Assembly (NCBI GenBank): GCA_019695115.1
Contig: JAIBAP010000009.1
Coordinates: 51,231-115,230, forward strand
DNA: 64,000 nucleotides
Reading direction: 5' to 3'
Source: Caldilineales bacterium
Lineage (GTDB): Bacteria; Chloroflexota; Anaerolineae; J102
Below, in pieces: positions 9,125 to 18,525 of this stretch. The translations under genes were made by a program, and so were the position numbers. The notes below the pieces were generated by a model, which saw only the letters and a list, made by a program, of their open reading frames with translations, did no database searches and had not been told where the DNA came from. Positions within the stretch are counted from its first letter, which is position 1. Each line of letters begins with the position of its first letter.

Positions 9125-10090
9125 GTGATTACGCAGACGATCGAACTGTACGAGCAACGCCCCGATGTCACCCTGACCACCTACGTCTGGTCAGACTCAC
9201 CCATACTTCTCGATGGCCGGAAGCGCCCGGCCATCCTGATCTGTCCTGGCGGCGCCTATCTGGCCTGTTCCGACCGCGAGGCCGAGCCGGTGGCGCTGCG
9301 CTTTGCCGCCATGGGCTACCACGCCTTCGTCCTCCGCTATTCCACGTATAGCGCCGGTGCACCGGGGTTTCTACCCCTGACGCGGGCTGTGCGTGACCTG
9401 CCCGTAAACCCCCACAGCGTGCATCCAGCGCCGGTTCGCGATATCGCCAAAGCATTCCTGACCATCCGCGCCCACGCGGACGAGTGGCGGGTGGACATGG
9501 ACAAAGTCGCCCTCTGTGGCTTTTCGGCGGGGGCCCACAACTGCGCCATGTACGCGACCCACTGGCATGACCCACTCATCTATCGGCACTTTGGCCTGGA
9601 GCCTGCTGCCTTCAAACCCGCCGCTGCCATCTTGGGCTATGGTATCTTCGACTACCATCTGATGTTTGGCGAGATCACGGATCCCTTCGCTCAGGCGATG
9701 TCAGAGGCCGCGAGCATCTCGTTCTTCGGCACGAAGTCGCCGACGAACGAGATGCTGGATGCGGCCAGTCCGGCGCTCCTCGTGACCCAAAACACGCCCC
9801 CCACCTTCCTCTGGACCACCTCGGCGGATGAGCTGGTGCCAGCGGAGAACACCACCCGGATGGCGCTGGCGCTGGCGCACAACGGGGTGCCGTTCGAAGT
9901 CCATATCTTCGAGCAGGGACAGCATGGACTGGGCCTGGCCGACCAGGCATCCAGCGGCTCGCTGCTGGAGATCAACGCCGACGCCGAGAAGTGGATCGGC
10001 CTCGCCGATGCCTGGCTCAAGAAACGTTTTGCCTTGCCGCTGCCCCCCAAACCGACCTTTTTACTGGAGAGCGAAGCCCATGACTCTTGA
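9125..10090 (+). CDS. Alpha/beta hydrolase, acetyl-xylan-esterase-like
   Basis: 321 residues from a GTG start four bases after the permease stop, with AAGG upstream. It has the oxyanion-hole strand ILICPGGAY, nucleophile elbow GFSAG (Ser about 134), acid in SADELVP and His in QGQHGLG, which gives a complete Ser-Asp-His triad. The GGAY and GFSAG arrangement is that of cytoplasmic esterases of the BD-FAE / acetyl esterase group. There is no signal peptide, so it acts inside the cell. Between a glycan importer and GH3 and GH78 enzymes, it probably removes acetyl or other acyl groups from imported saccharides. It overlaps the next gene by 11 bases. Confidence 0.88.
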   Translation: MITQTIELYEQRPDVTLTTYVWSDSPILLDGRKRPAILICPGGAYLACSDREAEPVALRFAAMGYHAFVLRYSTYSAGAPGFLPLTRAVRDLPVNPHSVHPAPVRDIAKAFLTIRAHADEWRVDMDKVALCGFSAGAHNCAMYATHWHDPLIYRHFGLEPAAFKPAAAILGYGIFDYHLMFGEITDPFAQAMSEAASISFFGTKSPTNEMLDAASPALLVTQNTPPTFLWTTSADELVPAENTTRMALALAHNGVPFEVHIFEQGQHGLGLADQASSGSLLEINADAEKWIGLADAWLKKRFALPLPPKPTFLLESEAHDS

Positions 10091-12386
10091 CATTCCATTC
10101 CTGATCGACGAGATGACCCTCGAAGAAAAGGCAACCCTCTGCACCGGCGCCAGCGCCTGGTCAACCACGGCGGTGGAACGCCTGGGTATGCCCGCAATGA
10201 TCGTATCGGACGGACCGCACGGCGTGCGCCGCATGGCCGACCTGCATTCGATCGCGGGGGCGCCAAGTTTGCCTGCGACCTGCTTTCCGAGCGGGGCTGC
10301 CTCGGCTTCCACCTGGGATGCGGAACTCATCTGCCGCATGGGGGTGGCGCTGGGCCAAGAAGGCCGCGCCTTGAATGTGGATGTGCTACTTGGGCCTGGC
10401 GTCAACATCAAGCGTTCCCCGCTGGGCGGCCGCAACTTCGAATTCTTCTCCGAAGATCCCTATCTGGCGGGTGAACTGGCCGCCAGCCTCATCGATGGGA
10501 TTCAGTCCACCGGTGTCGGCGCCGCGCTCAAGCATTTCGCTGTCAACAGCCAGGAGTACCAGCGTTTCAGCATCAGCGCCGAACTCGACGAGCGGACGCT
10601 ACGGGAAATCTATCTGTCCGCCTTCGAGAAGGCCGTCAAACAGGCCCAACCCTGGATAGTTATGTGCTCGTACAACAAGGTGAACGGCGTCTATGCCTCC
10701 GAACACCACCGGCTCCTGACCGAGATCCTGCGGGATGAATGGGGCTTCGCCGGCGCCGTCGTCTCAGACTGGGGCGCGGTTCGGAACCGCGTCGCCGCAC
10801 TGAAGGCCGGGCTGGACTTGGAGATGCCCGGCCCACAGGATCGCCGTGTCAAAGCCGTTGCCGAAGCCGTGCGGTCGGGCGACCTGGATTCAACGCTTCT
10901 CGACGCCTCCGTGCGCCGCATCTTGCAGACCGTTGCCAAAGCGCAGGCCACCCCAAAGGGCGGGGACTTCGATGCGGATGCCCATCATGAGCTGGCGCGC
11001 CGCGTGGCTGCCGAGGGCATGGTGCTGCTGAAGAACGACGGCATCCTGCCGCTCAAAGGGCAGCAGCAGATCGCGGTGATTGGGCGTTCGGCAGTGGATG
11101 CCCATTATCAAGGCGGCGGCAGTTCCCATGTCAACCCGACCAGGGTGGTGGCGCCTTTCGATGAACTACCGGCGCGTGCGCCAACGGCCCGCTTCACCTA
11201 TGCCGAGGGCTATCCGGTCGATGACTCATTCCGGCAGGAATTGATCGATCAGGCGGTGGCTGCCGCGCAGGCTGCGGATGTGGCGTTGCTGTTTGTGGCT
11301 CTGCCCGCCTTCAAGGAGTCCGAGGGTTACGACCGCCAGGATCTCGACCTGACCGACCACCAGGTGGCGTTGATCCAGGCGGTGAGCCGCGCCCAGCCGC
11401 ACACGGTGGTCATCCTGAACAACGGTGCGCCCATCGCCATGAACGATTGGATCGATGGCGTGGCTGCGGTTCTGGAAGCCTGGATGATGGGGCAGGCCGG
11501 CGGCGCCGCCGTGGCAGACATAGTGTTCGGCCTCGCCAACCCCTGTGGCAAGCTGGCAGAGACCTTCCCCCTCCGGCTCAGCGACACGCCGGCCTTCATC
11601 AACTGGCCGGGAGAGAACGGCGCCGTGCGCTACGGAGAAGGGTTGTTCGTGGGGTACCGCTACTACGACGTCAGAAAACTCCCCGTCCTGTTCCCCTTCG
11701 GCTTTGGGTTGAGCTATACCACCTTCGCGTACAGCAACCCCAGGGTGTCGGCGCCAAGATTCCAAGACCGTGATGGGCTGACGTTAACGGTGGATGTCAC
11801 CAACACCGGCGCCTGCGCGGGAAAAGAAGTCGTCCAGGTCTACGTCCATGACCAGAAGTGCACGCTAGCGCGGCCCGAAAAGGAGTTGAAAGCGTTCGCC
11901 AAGGTGGAACTTCAGCCTGGTGAGACAAAGTCGGTCGTCCTCAAACTGGATTTCCGCGCCTTCGCCTTCTACCATCCAGAGCACCGGCAGTGGGTCACGG
12001 AGGATGGCGAGTTCGATCTGCTGATCGGCGCCTCTGCCGCGGACATCCGCTGCCGCGTGCCTGTGACGCTCGTATCCACCCTGGCTTTGCCCTGTATCCT
12101 GGACACGGAATCGACCCTGCGCGAATGGCTGGCCGACCCGCGCGGCCGCCAGGTGCTCAGCCCGCTTTACGGCCAGATCGAGACGCAAGCGCGCAGAGCA
12201 TTTGGTGGGGGCAATGGCAGATCAGAGGCGACAAACCACAGTGTGATTGGCCTGGACATCATGGAATCGATGCTTGACATCCCCCTGACCAGTGTGCTGA
12301 TGTTCCAGCAAAGCGCACTGACGCTGCCGGCGGAGGAGATTGTCGCCGGGCTGCTGCGTCAGGTTCATAGTATGGAGTCACAATGA
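10080..12386 (+). CDS. Glycoside hydrolase family 3, beta-glucosidase-like
   Basis: 768 residues from the ATG at 10080, inside the end of the esterase gene. The N-terminal TIM barrel opens with MTLEEKATLCTGASAW and VSDGPHGVRR; the catalytic nucleophile is Asp about 230 in VVSDWGA. Then come the alpha/beta sandwich (AAEGMVLLKNDGILPLK) and the C-terminal fibronectin-III-like domain (GKEVVQVYVHD). No signal peptide is present, so it is cytoplasmic. GH3 enzymes remove terminal beta-linked glucose, xylose or related sugars. The last 60 residues extend beyond the usual end of the FnIII domain. The stop overlaps the next ATG by four bases. Confidence 0.93.
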   Translation: MTLDIPFLIDEMTLEEKATLCTGASAWSTTAVERLGMPAMIVSDGPHGVRRMADLHSIAGAPSLPATCFPSGAASASTWDAELICRMGVALGQEGRALNVDVLLGPGVNIKRSPLGGRNFEFFSEDPYLAGELAASLIDGIQSTGVGAALKHFAVNSQEYQRFSISAELDERTLREIYLSAFEKAVKQAQPWIVMCSYNKVNGVYASEHHRLLTEILRDEWGFAGAVVSDWGAVRNRVAALKAGLDLEMPGPQDRRVKAVAEAVRSGDLDSTLLDASVRRILQTVAKAQATPKGGDFDADAHHELARRVAAEGMVLLKNDGILPLKGQQQIAVIGRSAVDAHYQGGGSSHVNPTRVVAPFDELPARAPTARFTYAEGYPVDDSFRQELIDQAVAAAQAADVALLFVALPAFKESEGYDRQDLDLTDHQVALIQAVSRAQPHTVVILNNGAPIAMNDWIDGVAAVLEAWMMGQAGGAAVADIVFGLANPCGKLAETFPLRLSDTPAFINWPGENGAVRYGEGLFVGYRYYDVRKLPVLFPFGFGLSYTTFAYSNPRVSAPRFQDRDGLTLTVDVTNTGACAGKEVVQVYVHDQKCTLARPEKELKAFAKVELQPGETKSVVLKLDFRAFAFYHPEHRQWVTEDGEFDLLIGASAADIRCRVPVTLVSTLALPCILDTESTLREWLADPRGRQVLSPLYGQIETQARRAFGGGNGRSEATNHSVIGLDIMESMLDIPLTSVLMFQQSALTLPAEEIVAGLLRQVHSMESQ

Positions 12387-14887
12387 CCACTCCCCTTGCC
12401 GACGATCGCACAGCTGTGAGCGCCGCCGACTTTCCCGGCATTCGGTGGCACGGAAACTGGATCTGGTGCGATCCACCGCCTTCGCCCAACGCCGAGATGA
12501 TCATCAGCGCCCCGGCCGGGGCGCTCCCCGAAGCGCACGCCCTGTTTCGCAAGCAGTTCACGCTGGCAGAGGCGCCCGAACGCGCCCCTGCACGTGTCAC
12601 GGCTGATTCGCGCTATCTGCTCTACTGCAACGGGCAGGAGGTCTATCGCGGCCCAATCCGCAGCCAACCCCGACGCATGGTCTATGATCTGTTCGATCTG
12701 GCGCCGTATCTGAAGGCCGGCGAGAATATCCTCGCCATCTATGTGAAATACTACGGCAGCGCCAACGCGTTTTGGATGCCAGCGCCGGGCGGCTTCGGCG
12801 CCATCCACGGCCCGCAACTGGTCTTCGAGGCGAACCTGGGCCAGGCCTGGCTCGTCACCGATGCCACCTGGAAGGCGCACAAGAGCACCGCCTGGGCAGA
12901 GGACTGGCGCGGCGGCAAAAAGCTGAGCATCTTGCACGATATCGTCCCCCTCGAAGTATTCGATGCGCGCCAGTTCCCGGCGGGCTGGGAACGGCCGGGA
13001 TTCGATGACAGCGCCTGGGGCAACGCCTTTGTCATCTCCGGCGCCAGCTTTACCGGGCCGATCCCGCCCCAGCCGCCCACTAATCCGTACGGGCCGCTGC
13101 ACCCGCGCCCCATTGCCAGGCTCAGCCGCGAGCGGCGCGATCCGGTGTCCGTGGCCCTCCAAATGCTGCGCGGTCGGGTGGATCTGGCCGAAGGCGACCC
13201 GGTCAGGAGACTCGACGCCTCCTTCCAGCTTGAGACCAGTGGGGCGCCGCAGCTGGGGGACCTTCCCACGAGCGTGACCCTGGGCCAGGACGCCAGCGCC
13301 CGCATCACGCTCGACTTGGGCCGGATCGTCATCGGCCAGGTGGCGTTTACGCTCCAGGCCCCGGCCGGCGCCATACTGGATTTCTCATATACCGAGGCAC
13401 CGCTGGATCCGTCCAAAGGCTTCCGCTTCAGCGACATGCACTCGGGCACGCGCTATTACGCGCGCGGCGTGGATGACGTTTTCCGCACCTATGACGCGCT
13501 GGGCTTCCGCTATGCCAACATCCTGGTGCATGGCGCGACCGGCGAGGTCGCCCTCACCGACTTTGCCATTCAAGAAGAAATCTACCCCTGGCAGCCTGGC
13601 CCGGCGTTCCGCTGTGCGGACGAGGAGTTGAACCGCATCTTCGCAGCCGGCATCCGCACGGTAAACCTCAACGCCCGCGACGCCTTCACCGACTGCCCGA
13701 CCCGCGAGCAGCAGGCCTGGGTGGGCGACAGCGTGGTGCACCAGATGGTGAGCCTGGCGACGAACACCGACTGGCGTCTGGCCTGGCACTACCTGACCTT
13801 GTCGGATTCGCCGCGCTCTGACGGCATTCTGCCCCCGACCGTGTCCGGGCTGGTCGAGACGCTCAACGACATCACGATCCCGGACTGGTCGCTGCACTGG
13901 GTGCACGGGGTGTACAACCTGTATCGTTTCAGTGGCGACCGCGAGAAGGTCCTGGCATTCATGCCCAGCATGGCGCGCGTGTTGCGCTGGTTTGCACCCT
14001 TCCAGAACGAGCACGGCGTGCTGGAGCATATGATCGAATGGGCGCTGATCGACTGGTCAGCGGTTTCGGTGGACGGCGAGTCGGCGATCTACACGGCCAT
14101 CTGGGCGCGCGGGCTGGCTGAGTTTGCCGAAATGGCAGCGTGGATGGGGGAGCATGCCAGCCGCGCCTGGGCCGAGAATCTCCACGCCAGAGCCAAAGCC
14201 GGCTTTGAGATGTTCTGGGATGAGGTGCGCGGCTCGTATGTCGATCACGTCGTCGAGGGCGAGCGCAGGCCCGAGATGAGCCAATTGGCCGGCGCCCTGG
14301 CGATCGTGTCCGGGTTGGCGCCGCGCGATCGCTGGCCGGCCATCCTGCGGGCGATCACCGACAGAGACCGCCTGGTGATTCGCACCTGGATGCAAGAAGC
14401 CGAAAACGCGGATAGCCCTGTGATCAACCAGGGCCGCTACACCTGGGATGTGCAGCGGCAGATCGTGCGGGCCGAACCGTTTATGAGCTATGTGGTGCAC
14501 GACGCCATCGCCGCAGCCGGCCAGGCGGATTTGCTCGTCGACCTCTACCGCGACTGGAGCCGGTTCCTGCAGAACGGTTACGACACCATCGGCGAAGACT
14601 GGACACACGGTTCCCACGCCCACGGCTGGAGTTGCACGCCCACGAGGGACCTGATCTTCTACACCCTGGGCGTGACGCCGGCGGAACCAGGCTACGCCAC
14701 CGCGCGCATCGCGCCACGCCTCGGCGGACTGGCGTGGATCGAGGCAAGTGTGCCCACCCCGCACGGCCTGATCTGGGTGCGCGCGGAACCGGGCCAGGTT
14801 GAGTTCGACTCCCCGGCGCCGGTGCTCGTCGAACTGCCTGGTCGGAACCCTGAACGTCTGCCCGCGGGCCGACATAGGGTGAGTTGA
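12383..14887 (+). CDS. Alpha-L-rhamnosidase-like enzyme, GH78
   Basis: 834 residues. After N-terminal beta-sandwich domains (WHGNWIWCD; RVTADSRYLLYCNGQEVYRG), the (alpha/alpha)6 barrel contains DCPTREQQAW (Asp about 437, Glu about 442) followed by GDS, matching the conserved GH78 active-site signature, and a C-terminal beta-domain (ARIAPRLGGLAWIEASVPT). GH78 enzymes release terminal alpha-L-rhamnose from plant glycosides and pectic side chains. There is no signal peptide. With GH3 it could strip rutinose- or rhamnogalacturonan-type substrates after import. Some GH78-like proteins have other specificities, so the exact sugar is uncertain. Confidence 0.88.
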   Translation: MTTPLADDRTAVSAADFPGIRWHGNWIWCDPPPSPNAEMIISAPAGALPEAHALFRKQFTLAEAPERAPARVTADSRYLLYCNGQEVYRGPIRSQPRRMVYDLFDLAPYLKAGENILAIYVKYYGSANAFWMPAPGGFGAIHGPQLVFEANLGQAWLVTDATWKAHKSTAWAEDWRGGKKLSILHDIVPLEVFDARQFPAGWERPGFDDSAWGNAFVISGASFTGPIPPQPPTNPYGPLHPRPIARLSRERRDPVSVALQMLRGRVDLAEGDPVRRLDASFQLETSGAPQLGDLPTSVTLGQDASARITLDLGRIVIGQVAFTLQAPAGAILDFSYTEAPLDPSKGFRFSDMHSGTRYYARGVDDVFRTYDALGFRYANILVHGATGEVALTDFAIQEEIYPWQPGPAFRCADEELNRIFAAGIRTVNLNARDAFTDCPTREQQAWVGDSVVHQMVSLATNTDWRLAWHYLTLSDSPRSDGILPPTVSGLVETLNDITIPDWSLHWVHGVYNLYRFSGDREKVLAFMPSMARVLRWFAPFQNEHGVLEHMIEWALIDWSAVSVDGESAIYTAIWARGLAEFAEMAAWMGEHASRAWAENLHARAKAGFEMFWDEVRGSYVDHVVEGERRPEMSQLAGALAIVSGLAPRDRWPAILRAITDRDRLVIRTWMQEAENADSPVINQGRYTWDVQRQIVRAEPFMSYVVHDAIAAAGQADLLVDLYRDWSRFLQNGYDTIGEDWTHGSHAHGWSCTPTRDLIFYTLGVTPAEPGYATARIAPRLGGLAWIEASVPTPHGLIWVRAEPGQVEFDSPAPVLVELPGRNPERLPAGRHRVS

Positions 14888-14890
14888 GCG

Positions 14891-15571
14891 ATGAGGGTGC
14901 GGAGATTGATGAACGGCAAACGGCTTGTCATGGTCGGCCTCCTGGTTGCGACCGCACTGATGGCTGCGGCTTGCGCCCGTGGCGCGCCAACTACAGGTGC
15001 GCCTGCCGCCATCGAAACGCAGGCCACAGCGCCGGCGACAACTGCGGCGCCGGCCGCTACGGAATTGACGACCGCAACGCCGGCTGCACCCGCGCCTCCG
15101 GTAACGATGACCGCAACGCCTGCCGCGACGAAGGCAACCCCGACCACCCGGCCTGCAAGCCCGACGGCGGTCGACACAGCGACGGCGAAGCCTGAACGCC
15201 AGGCTACGACCGGGACCACGCGCATACGGTTGATCATCGGCAACACCGTGCTGACCGGACAATTGTGGGATAGTGCCACGGCGCGCGACCTGATCGCCCA
15301 ACTCGCGCTGACACTGACCTTCAGCGACTATAGCGGCCAAGAGAAACTCGCGCCCCTGCCCCGGAAGCTGTCAATGGACGGCGTGCCAACGGGCGCCGAT
15401 CCGCTCCCTCGCGACATCGGCTACTATGCCCCAGCGGGCGTCGTCGTTTTCTACTATAGCGATGTCGGCTACTTCAACGGCATCGTAAGAATCGGCCAGT
15501 TCGACGGCAGCCTAGACGCCATCACGAGCCAGACCGGCGACTTCGCTGTGAGGATCGAGCTTGCGAACTAA
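14891..15571 (+). CDS. Lipoprotein with cyclophilin-like domain
   Basis: 226 residues. The signal ends in a lipobox (LMAAACARG), followed by about 85 residues rich in Ala, Thr and Pro, then a C-terminal domain of about 115 residues (IRLIIGNTVLTGQLWDS ... ALTLTFSDYSGQEK ... GDFAVRIEL). That domain matches the small cyclophilin-like fold (often annotated cyclophilin_like) found in bacterial lipoproteins and flavin-linked operons; prolyl isomerase activity is not established for this group. It is the last gene of the sugar operon and starts three bases after the GH78 stop. Its role in the operon is unknown. Confidence 0.8.
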   Translation: MRVRRLMNGKRLVMVGLLVATALMAAACARGAPTTGAPAAIETQATAPATTAAPAATELTTATPAAPAPPVTMTATPAATKATPTTRPASPTAVDTATAKPERQATTGTTRIRLIIGNTVLTGQLWDSATARDLIAQLALTLTFSDYSGQEKLAPLPRKLSMDGVPTGADPLPRDIGYYAPAGVVVFYYSDVGYFNGIVRIGQFDGSLDAITSQTGDFAVRIELAN

Positions 15572-15649
15572 CCGCCGTCATACCTCCGGGTCGTCAGGCA
15601 AGTTCTCGTATCCAGTAGCTCGCCACATGATGCCTAACACAATAGCCAG

Positions 15650-15710
15650 TAAAGGACGTGCAGGTTCCCGGTGAGGAATACTTCTTCTCACACGTCCACC
15701 TGCACAGCGG
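15650..15710. other. Gene-free stretch with a possible hairpin
   Basis: The stretch between the sugar operon (ends 15571) and the promoter at 15759 contains no gene. GTGCAGGT near 15657 can pair with ACCTGCAC near 15698, with GTGAG/CTCAC inside it. There is no U-run, so it is not a clear terminator. Confidence 0.35.
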
Positions 15711-15758
15711 CTCCGCGCCAGTGTGCCGCAATTTACCCATGCTGATTGACCTCGCAAA

Positions 15759-15787
15759 TTGACAACCGCCCGCCAGTATGCTAGACT
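15759..15787 (+). promoter_or_regulatory. Sigma70-like promoter of the methyltransferase cluster
   Basis: TTGACA at 15759-15764 and TAGACT at 15782-15787 are separated by exactly 17 bases. Transcription would begin near 15794, just ahead of the cobalamin riboswitch. Confidence 0.7.
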
Positions 15788-15815
15788 CCTGATATATCAG
15801 AGATATGTCAGGGAT

Positions 15816-15925
<110 letters not shown>

Positions 15926-15950
15926 GGCACAATGATGTGCACCTCCGCGG

Positions 15951-15995
15951 AGAGGGAGCCACCGTCCTCAGGACTGGCTCCCTCTCTTCTTTTTT
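15951..15995 (+). terminator. Rho-independent terminator in riboswitch leader
   Basis: The arms at 15951-15961 (AGAGGGAGCCA) and 15975-15985 pair perfectly, extended inward by GTCC/GGAC, and are followed by a T-rich run (CTTCTTTTTT). It stands between the aptamer and the first methyltransferase ATG at 16012, so it is the likely expression platform for premature termination. Confidence 0.88.
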
Positions 15996-16011
15996 GGACG
16001 AGGATTGGCCT

Positions 16012-17439
16012 ATGCAAGCGCCGCCCACCGTTCCTTTTCGCCGTCTTTCCGACCATCGCTGCAGCCGCATCTATGCCGCCTGCCTGCAAGTGTTGGAGCG
16101 CACGGGCGTGCTCATGTACGAGCCGGAGGCAGTGACGATTTTGAGGCAGGCCGGGGCGCAGGTGGATGGCAATCGCGTCCGCATCCCCGCCCGGCTGGTG
16201 GAATGGGCGCGCTCGACGGCGCCGAAATCCCTGACCTTGTATGATCGCCAGGGCCGGCCGGCCATGCCCATCGCCGGCCGGGTCAGCTTCTTCGGGCCGG
16301 GGTCGGACTGCCTGCACATCATCGACCATCGCACGGGCCAGCGACGGGAGACGGTGTTGCAGGATGTGGTCGAGGGGATGATCGTGGCCGACGCTCTGCC
16401 CAACATCGACTTCGTCATGTGCATGTTTCTGCCCCACGATGTCGATCAGGTTGCCGCCGACCGCTATCAGATGGCGGCGATGCTGCAGAACACGACCAAA
16501 CCCATTGTCTTCGTCACCACCGAGTTTAGCGGCTGCCGGGATGCGGTGGCCATGGCCGAGGCAGTGGCCGGCGGGGTGGAGGCCCTGCGAGAGAGGCCGT
16601 TCACCGTTTGTTATGTCAATGTCACCACCGGGCTGGTGCACAATCAGGAGGCGCTGCAGAAGCTGCTGTACCTGGCGAAAAAGGGCCTGCCGTTCACCTA
16701 TGTGCCCTCGGCCCAGGGCGGGATGACGGCGCCGGTGACGCTGGCCGGGGGATTGACGGTGAAGATGGCCGGGGCCATGGCGGGATTGGTGCTCTCACAA
16801 CTGGTGCGCGAAGGGACGCCGTTCATCATGCCCGGTTGGAGCGCCGGCGCCCTGGACATGCGCACCACCGTCCTGCCCTACGCCGACCCCGACAAGCGCG
16901 TGCTCGGCCCCGACTTCGGCCACTGGTTCGGGCTGCCCATGTTCGCCCTGGCCGGCTGCTCCGACGCGAAGGCTGTCGATCAGCAGGCGGCCATCGAAGC
17001 GGCGCTGACTCTGATGACCGACGCTCTGGCCGGCGCGCACATCGTCCACGACCTGGGCTATCTCGAATCAGGACTCACCGGCTCGCTGGCCCAGCTTGTC
17101 ATCTGCGATGAGATTCTGAACTGGATCGCCCACCTGCTGCGCCCGGTCGAGGTGAGCGACGAGACCCTGGCCCTCGACCTGATCGACGCCATCGGCCCCG
17201 AAGGGCATTTTCTCGAAAGCGACCACACCTACGAGCATTTTCGCGAGCACTGGTATCCCGACCTGATCGAACGCGACAACTATGAAAACTGGTGGGCGGC
17301 GGGGGGCAGGACGCTGGCCGAGCGCGCCGCCGAACGCGTCGAGAGCATCCTGGCTGAACACCAGGCGCCATCGCTCCCCCCGGACGTTCTTGCTCGACTT
17401 CAGGACATTGTCGCCGAAGCGTGTTTCAATCACGAATGA
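16012..17439 (+). CDS. MttB-superfamily corrinoid methyltransferase 1
   Basis: 475 residues from the ATG at 16012; the frame is open further upstream but that part is the terminator hairpin. It belongs to the trimethylamine methyltransferase (MttB) superfamily, a TIM barrel that moves a methyl group from a methylated amine to a corrinoid protein. Signature stretches are LERTGVLMYEPEAV, FTYVPSAQGGMTAPVTLAGG and SDAKAVDQQAAIEAALT. There is no in-frame amber codon, so this is a non-pyrrolysine member, like the glycine betaine enzyme MtgB; the substrate cannot be assigned. It is the first gene after the riboswitch. Its stop codon lies inside a repeat unit that fills the next junction. Confidence 0.93.
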   Translation: MQAPPTVPFRRLSDHRCSRIYAACLQVLERTGVLMYEPEAVTILRQAGAQVDGNRVRIPARLVEWARSTAPKSLTLYDRQGRPAMPIAGRVSFFGPGSDCLHIIDHRTGQRRETVLQDVVEGMIVADALPNIDFVMCMFLPHDVDQVAADRYQMAAMLQNTTKPIVFVTTEFSGCRDAVAMAEAVAGGVEALRERPFTVCYVNVTTGLVHNQEALQKLLYLAKKGLPFTYVPSAQGGMTAPVTLAGGLTVKMAGAMAGLVLSQLVREGTPFIMPGWSAGALDMRTTVLPYADPDKRVLGPDFGHWFGLPMFALAGCSDAKAVDQQAAIEAALTLMTDALAGAHIVHDLGYLESGLTGSLAQLVICDEILNWIAHLLRPVEVSDETLALDLIDAIGPEGHFLESDHTYEHFREHWYPDLIERDNYENWWAAGGRTLAERAAERVESILAEHQAPSLPPDVLARLQDIVAEACFNHE

Positions 17440-17510
17440 CACGAATGGACGAATGACACGAATTTTTCTTTCTATCATCTAATAATTCGTAAAATTCGTC
17501 CAATTCGTAG
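17431..17510. repeat. Intergenic hairpin repeat, CACGAAT/ATTCGTG family, copy 1
   Basis: The left part repeats CACGAAT and ACGAAT units spaced 8-9 bases; the right part repeats ATTCGT at 9-base spacing in inverted orientation. The first unit contains the stop codon of the upstream gene. Copies 2 and 3 are at 20718 and 20841. Confidence 0.85.
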
Positions 17511-17533
17511 CAAAAATTCCTCTTGAGGCAAAA

Positions 17534-18394
17534 ATGACAGCCAATCTCACAACTATTCTCTCCTCTCCCACCCAAACTGTCGAGATCAATCGCGCGCTCC
17601 CCACCGTCGTCATCGGCGAGCGCATCAATCCCACCGGGCGCAAGCAAGTCCTGGAGGCGCTGCAACGGGGCGACTTCGACCTCATCCGCAAAGACGCGCT
17701 CGATCAGGTGGCGGCCGGGGCGACGGTGCTGGATGTCAATGCCGGTGTGCCGGGCGCAGATGAGCCGGCCCTGATCCAGCAGCTCATCCGCACCGTGATG
17801 GACGCGACCGATGTGCCGCTGTGCATCGATACCGCCGACCCCGAAGCCCTGGCCGCGGCCCTGGCGCTGTACCCCGGCAAGGCGCTGGTGAACTCGTGCA
17901 ACGGCGAGGACCGCTCGCTCAAGGCGGTGCTGCCACTGGTGAAGGAGCACGGCGCCGCCGTCATCGCCCTCTGCATGGACGACGACGGCATCCCCGAAGC
18001 AGCCGAGGGCCGATTGCGGGTGGGGTCGAAGATCATCGAGCGGGCGGCGAAGATGGGCATCCCGCTCGAAAATGTGGTCGTCGATCCGCTGGCCCTGACC
18101 ATGGGCGCCGACAGCAACGCCGGCCGCGTGGCCCTGGACGCCATTGGCCTGCTGGTGAAGGAGTTCGGGGTCAACATCACGATGGGGGCCAGCAATATCT
18201 CCTTCGGCATGCCCGACCGCAAGTACATCAACTCGACCTTTATCGCCATGGCCATCCACGCCGGCATGACCTGTCCGATCACCAACCCGCTCGTGCCCGA
18301 AGTCAACCTCGCCATCCTTGCCGCCGACCTGGCCATGGGGCGGGATGAGTATGGGATGCGATGGATTCAGGCATTTCGCGCCAGACAGGGGTGA
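17534..18394 (+). CDS. Methyltetrahydrofolate:corrinoid methyltransferase
   Basis: 286 residues, a pterin-binding TIM barrel of the AcsE/MtgA/MetH family. Diagnostic segments are VIGERINPTGRK near the N-terminus, VLDVNAGVPG, LVNSCNGE and GASNISFGMPDR. Such proteins move the methyl group between a corrinoid protein and tetrahydrofolate, in the cytoplasm. It lies between the first MttB-like gene and the first corrinoid protein, so it is the predicted second methyltransferase that delivers amine-derived methyl groups to folate C1 metabolism. TGAGGC lies close upstream of the ATG. Confidence 0.92.
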   Translation: MTANLTTILSSPTQTVEINRALPTVVIGERINPTGRKQVLEALQRGDFDLIRKDALDQVAAGATVLDVNAGVPGADEPALIQQLIRTVMDATDVPLCIDTADPEALAAALALYPGKALVNSCNGEDRSLKAVLPLVKEHGAAVIALCMDDDGIPEAAEGRLRVGSKIIERAAKMGIPLENVVVDPLALTMGADSNAGRVALDAIGLLVKEFGVNITMGASNISFGMPDRKYINSTFIAMAIHAGMTCPITNPLVPEVNLAILAADLAMGRDEYGMRWIQAFRARQG

Positions 18395-18395
18395 T

Positions 18396-18507
18396 GGAGA
18401 TTGGAGATTGGAGATTGGTTATTGGTTATTGGTTATTATGCGCCGATCTTCAATCTCTAATCCCTAATCTCTAATCTCCAATAACCAATCCCTAATAACC
18501 AATAACC
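18396..18507. repeat. Heptad hairpin array (GGAGATT / GGTTATT)
   Basis: The left arm is three GGAGATT then three GGTTATT (18396-18437). The right arm is eight 7-mers of the form AATCTCY, AATCCCT or AATAACC (18452-18507), which is the inverted complement with variation. The loop is 14 bases. The array begins two bases after the stop of the methyltransferase gene. Confidence 0.9.
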
Positions 18508-18525
18508 ACCCAAAAGGAGCAAACT

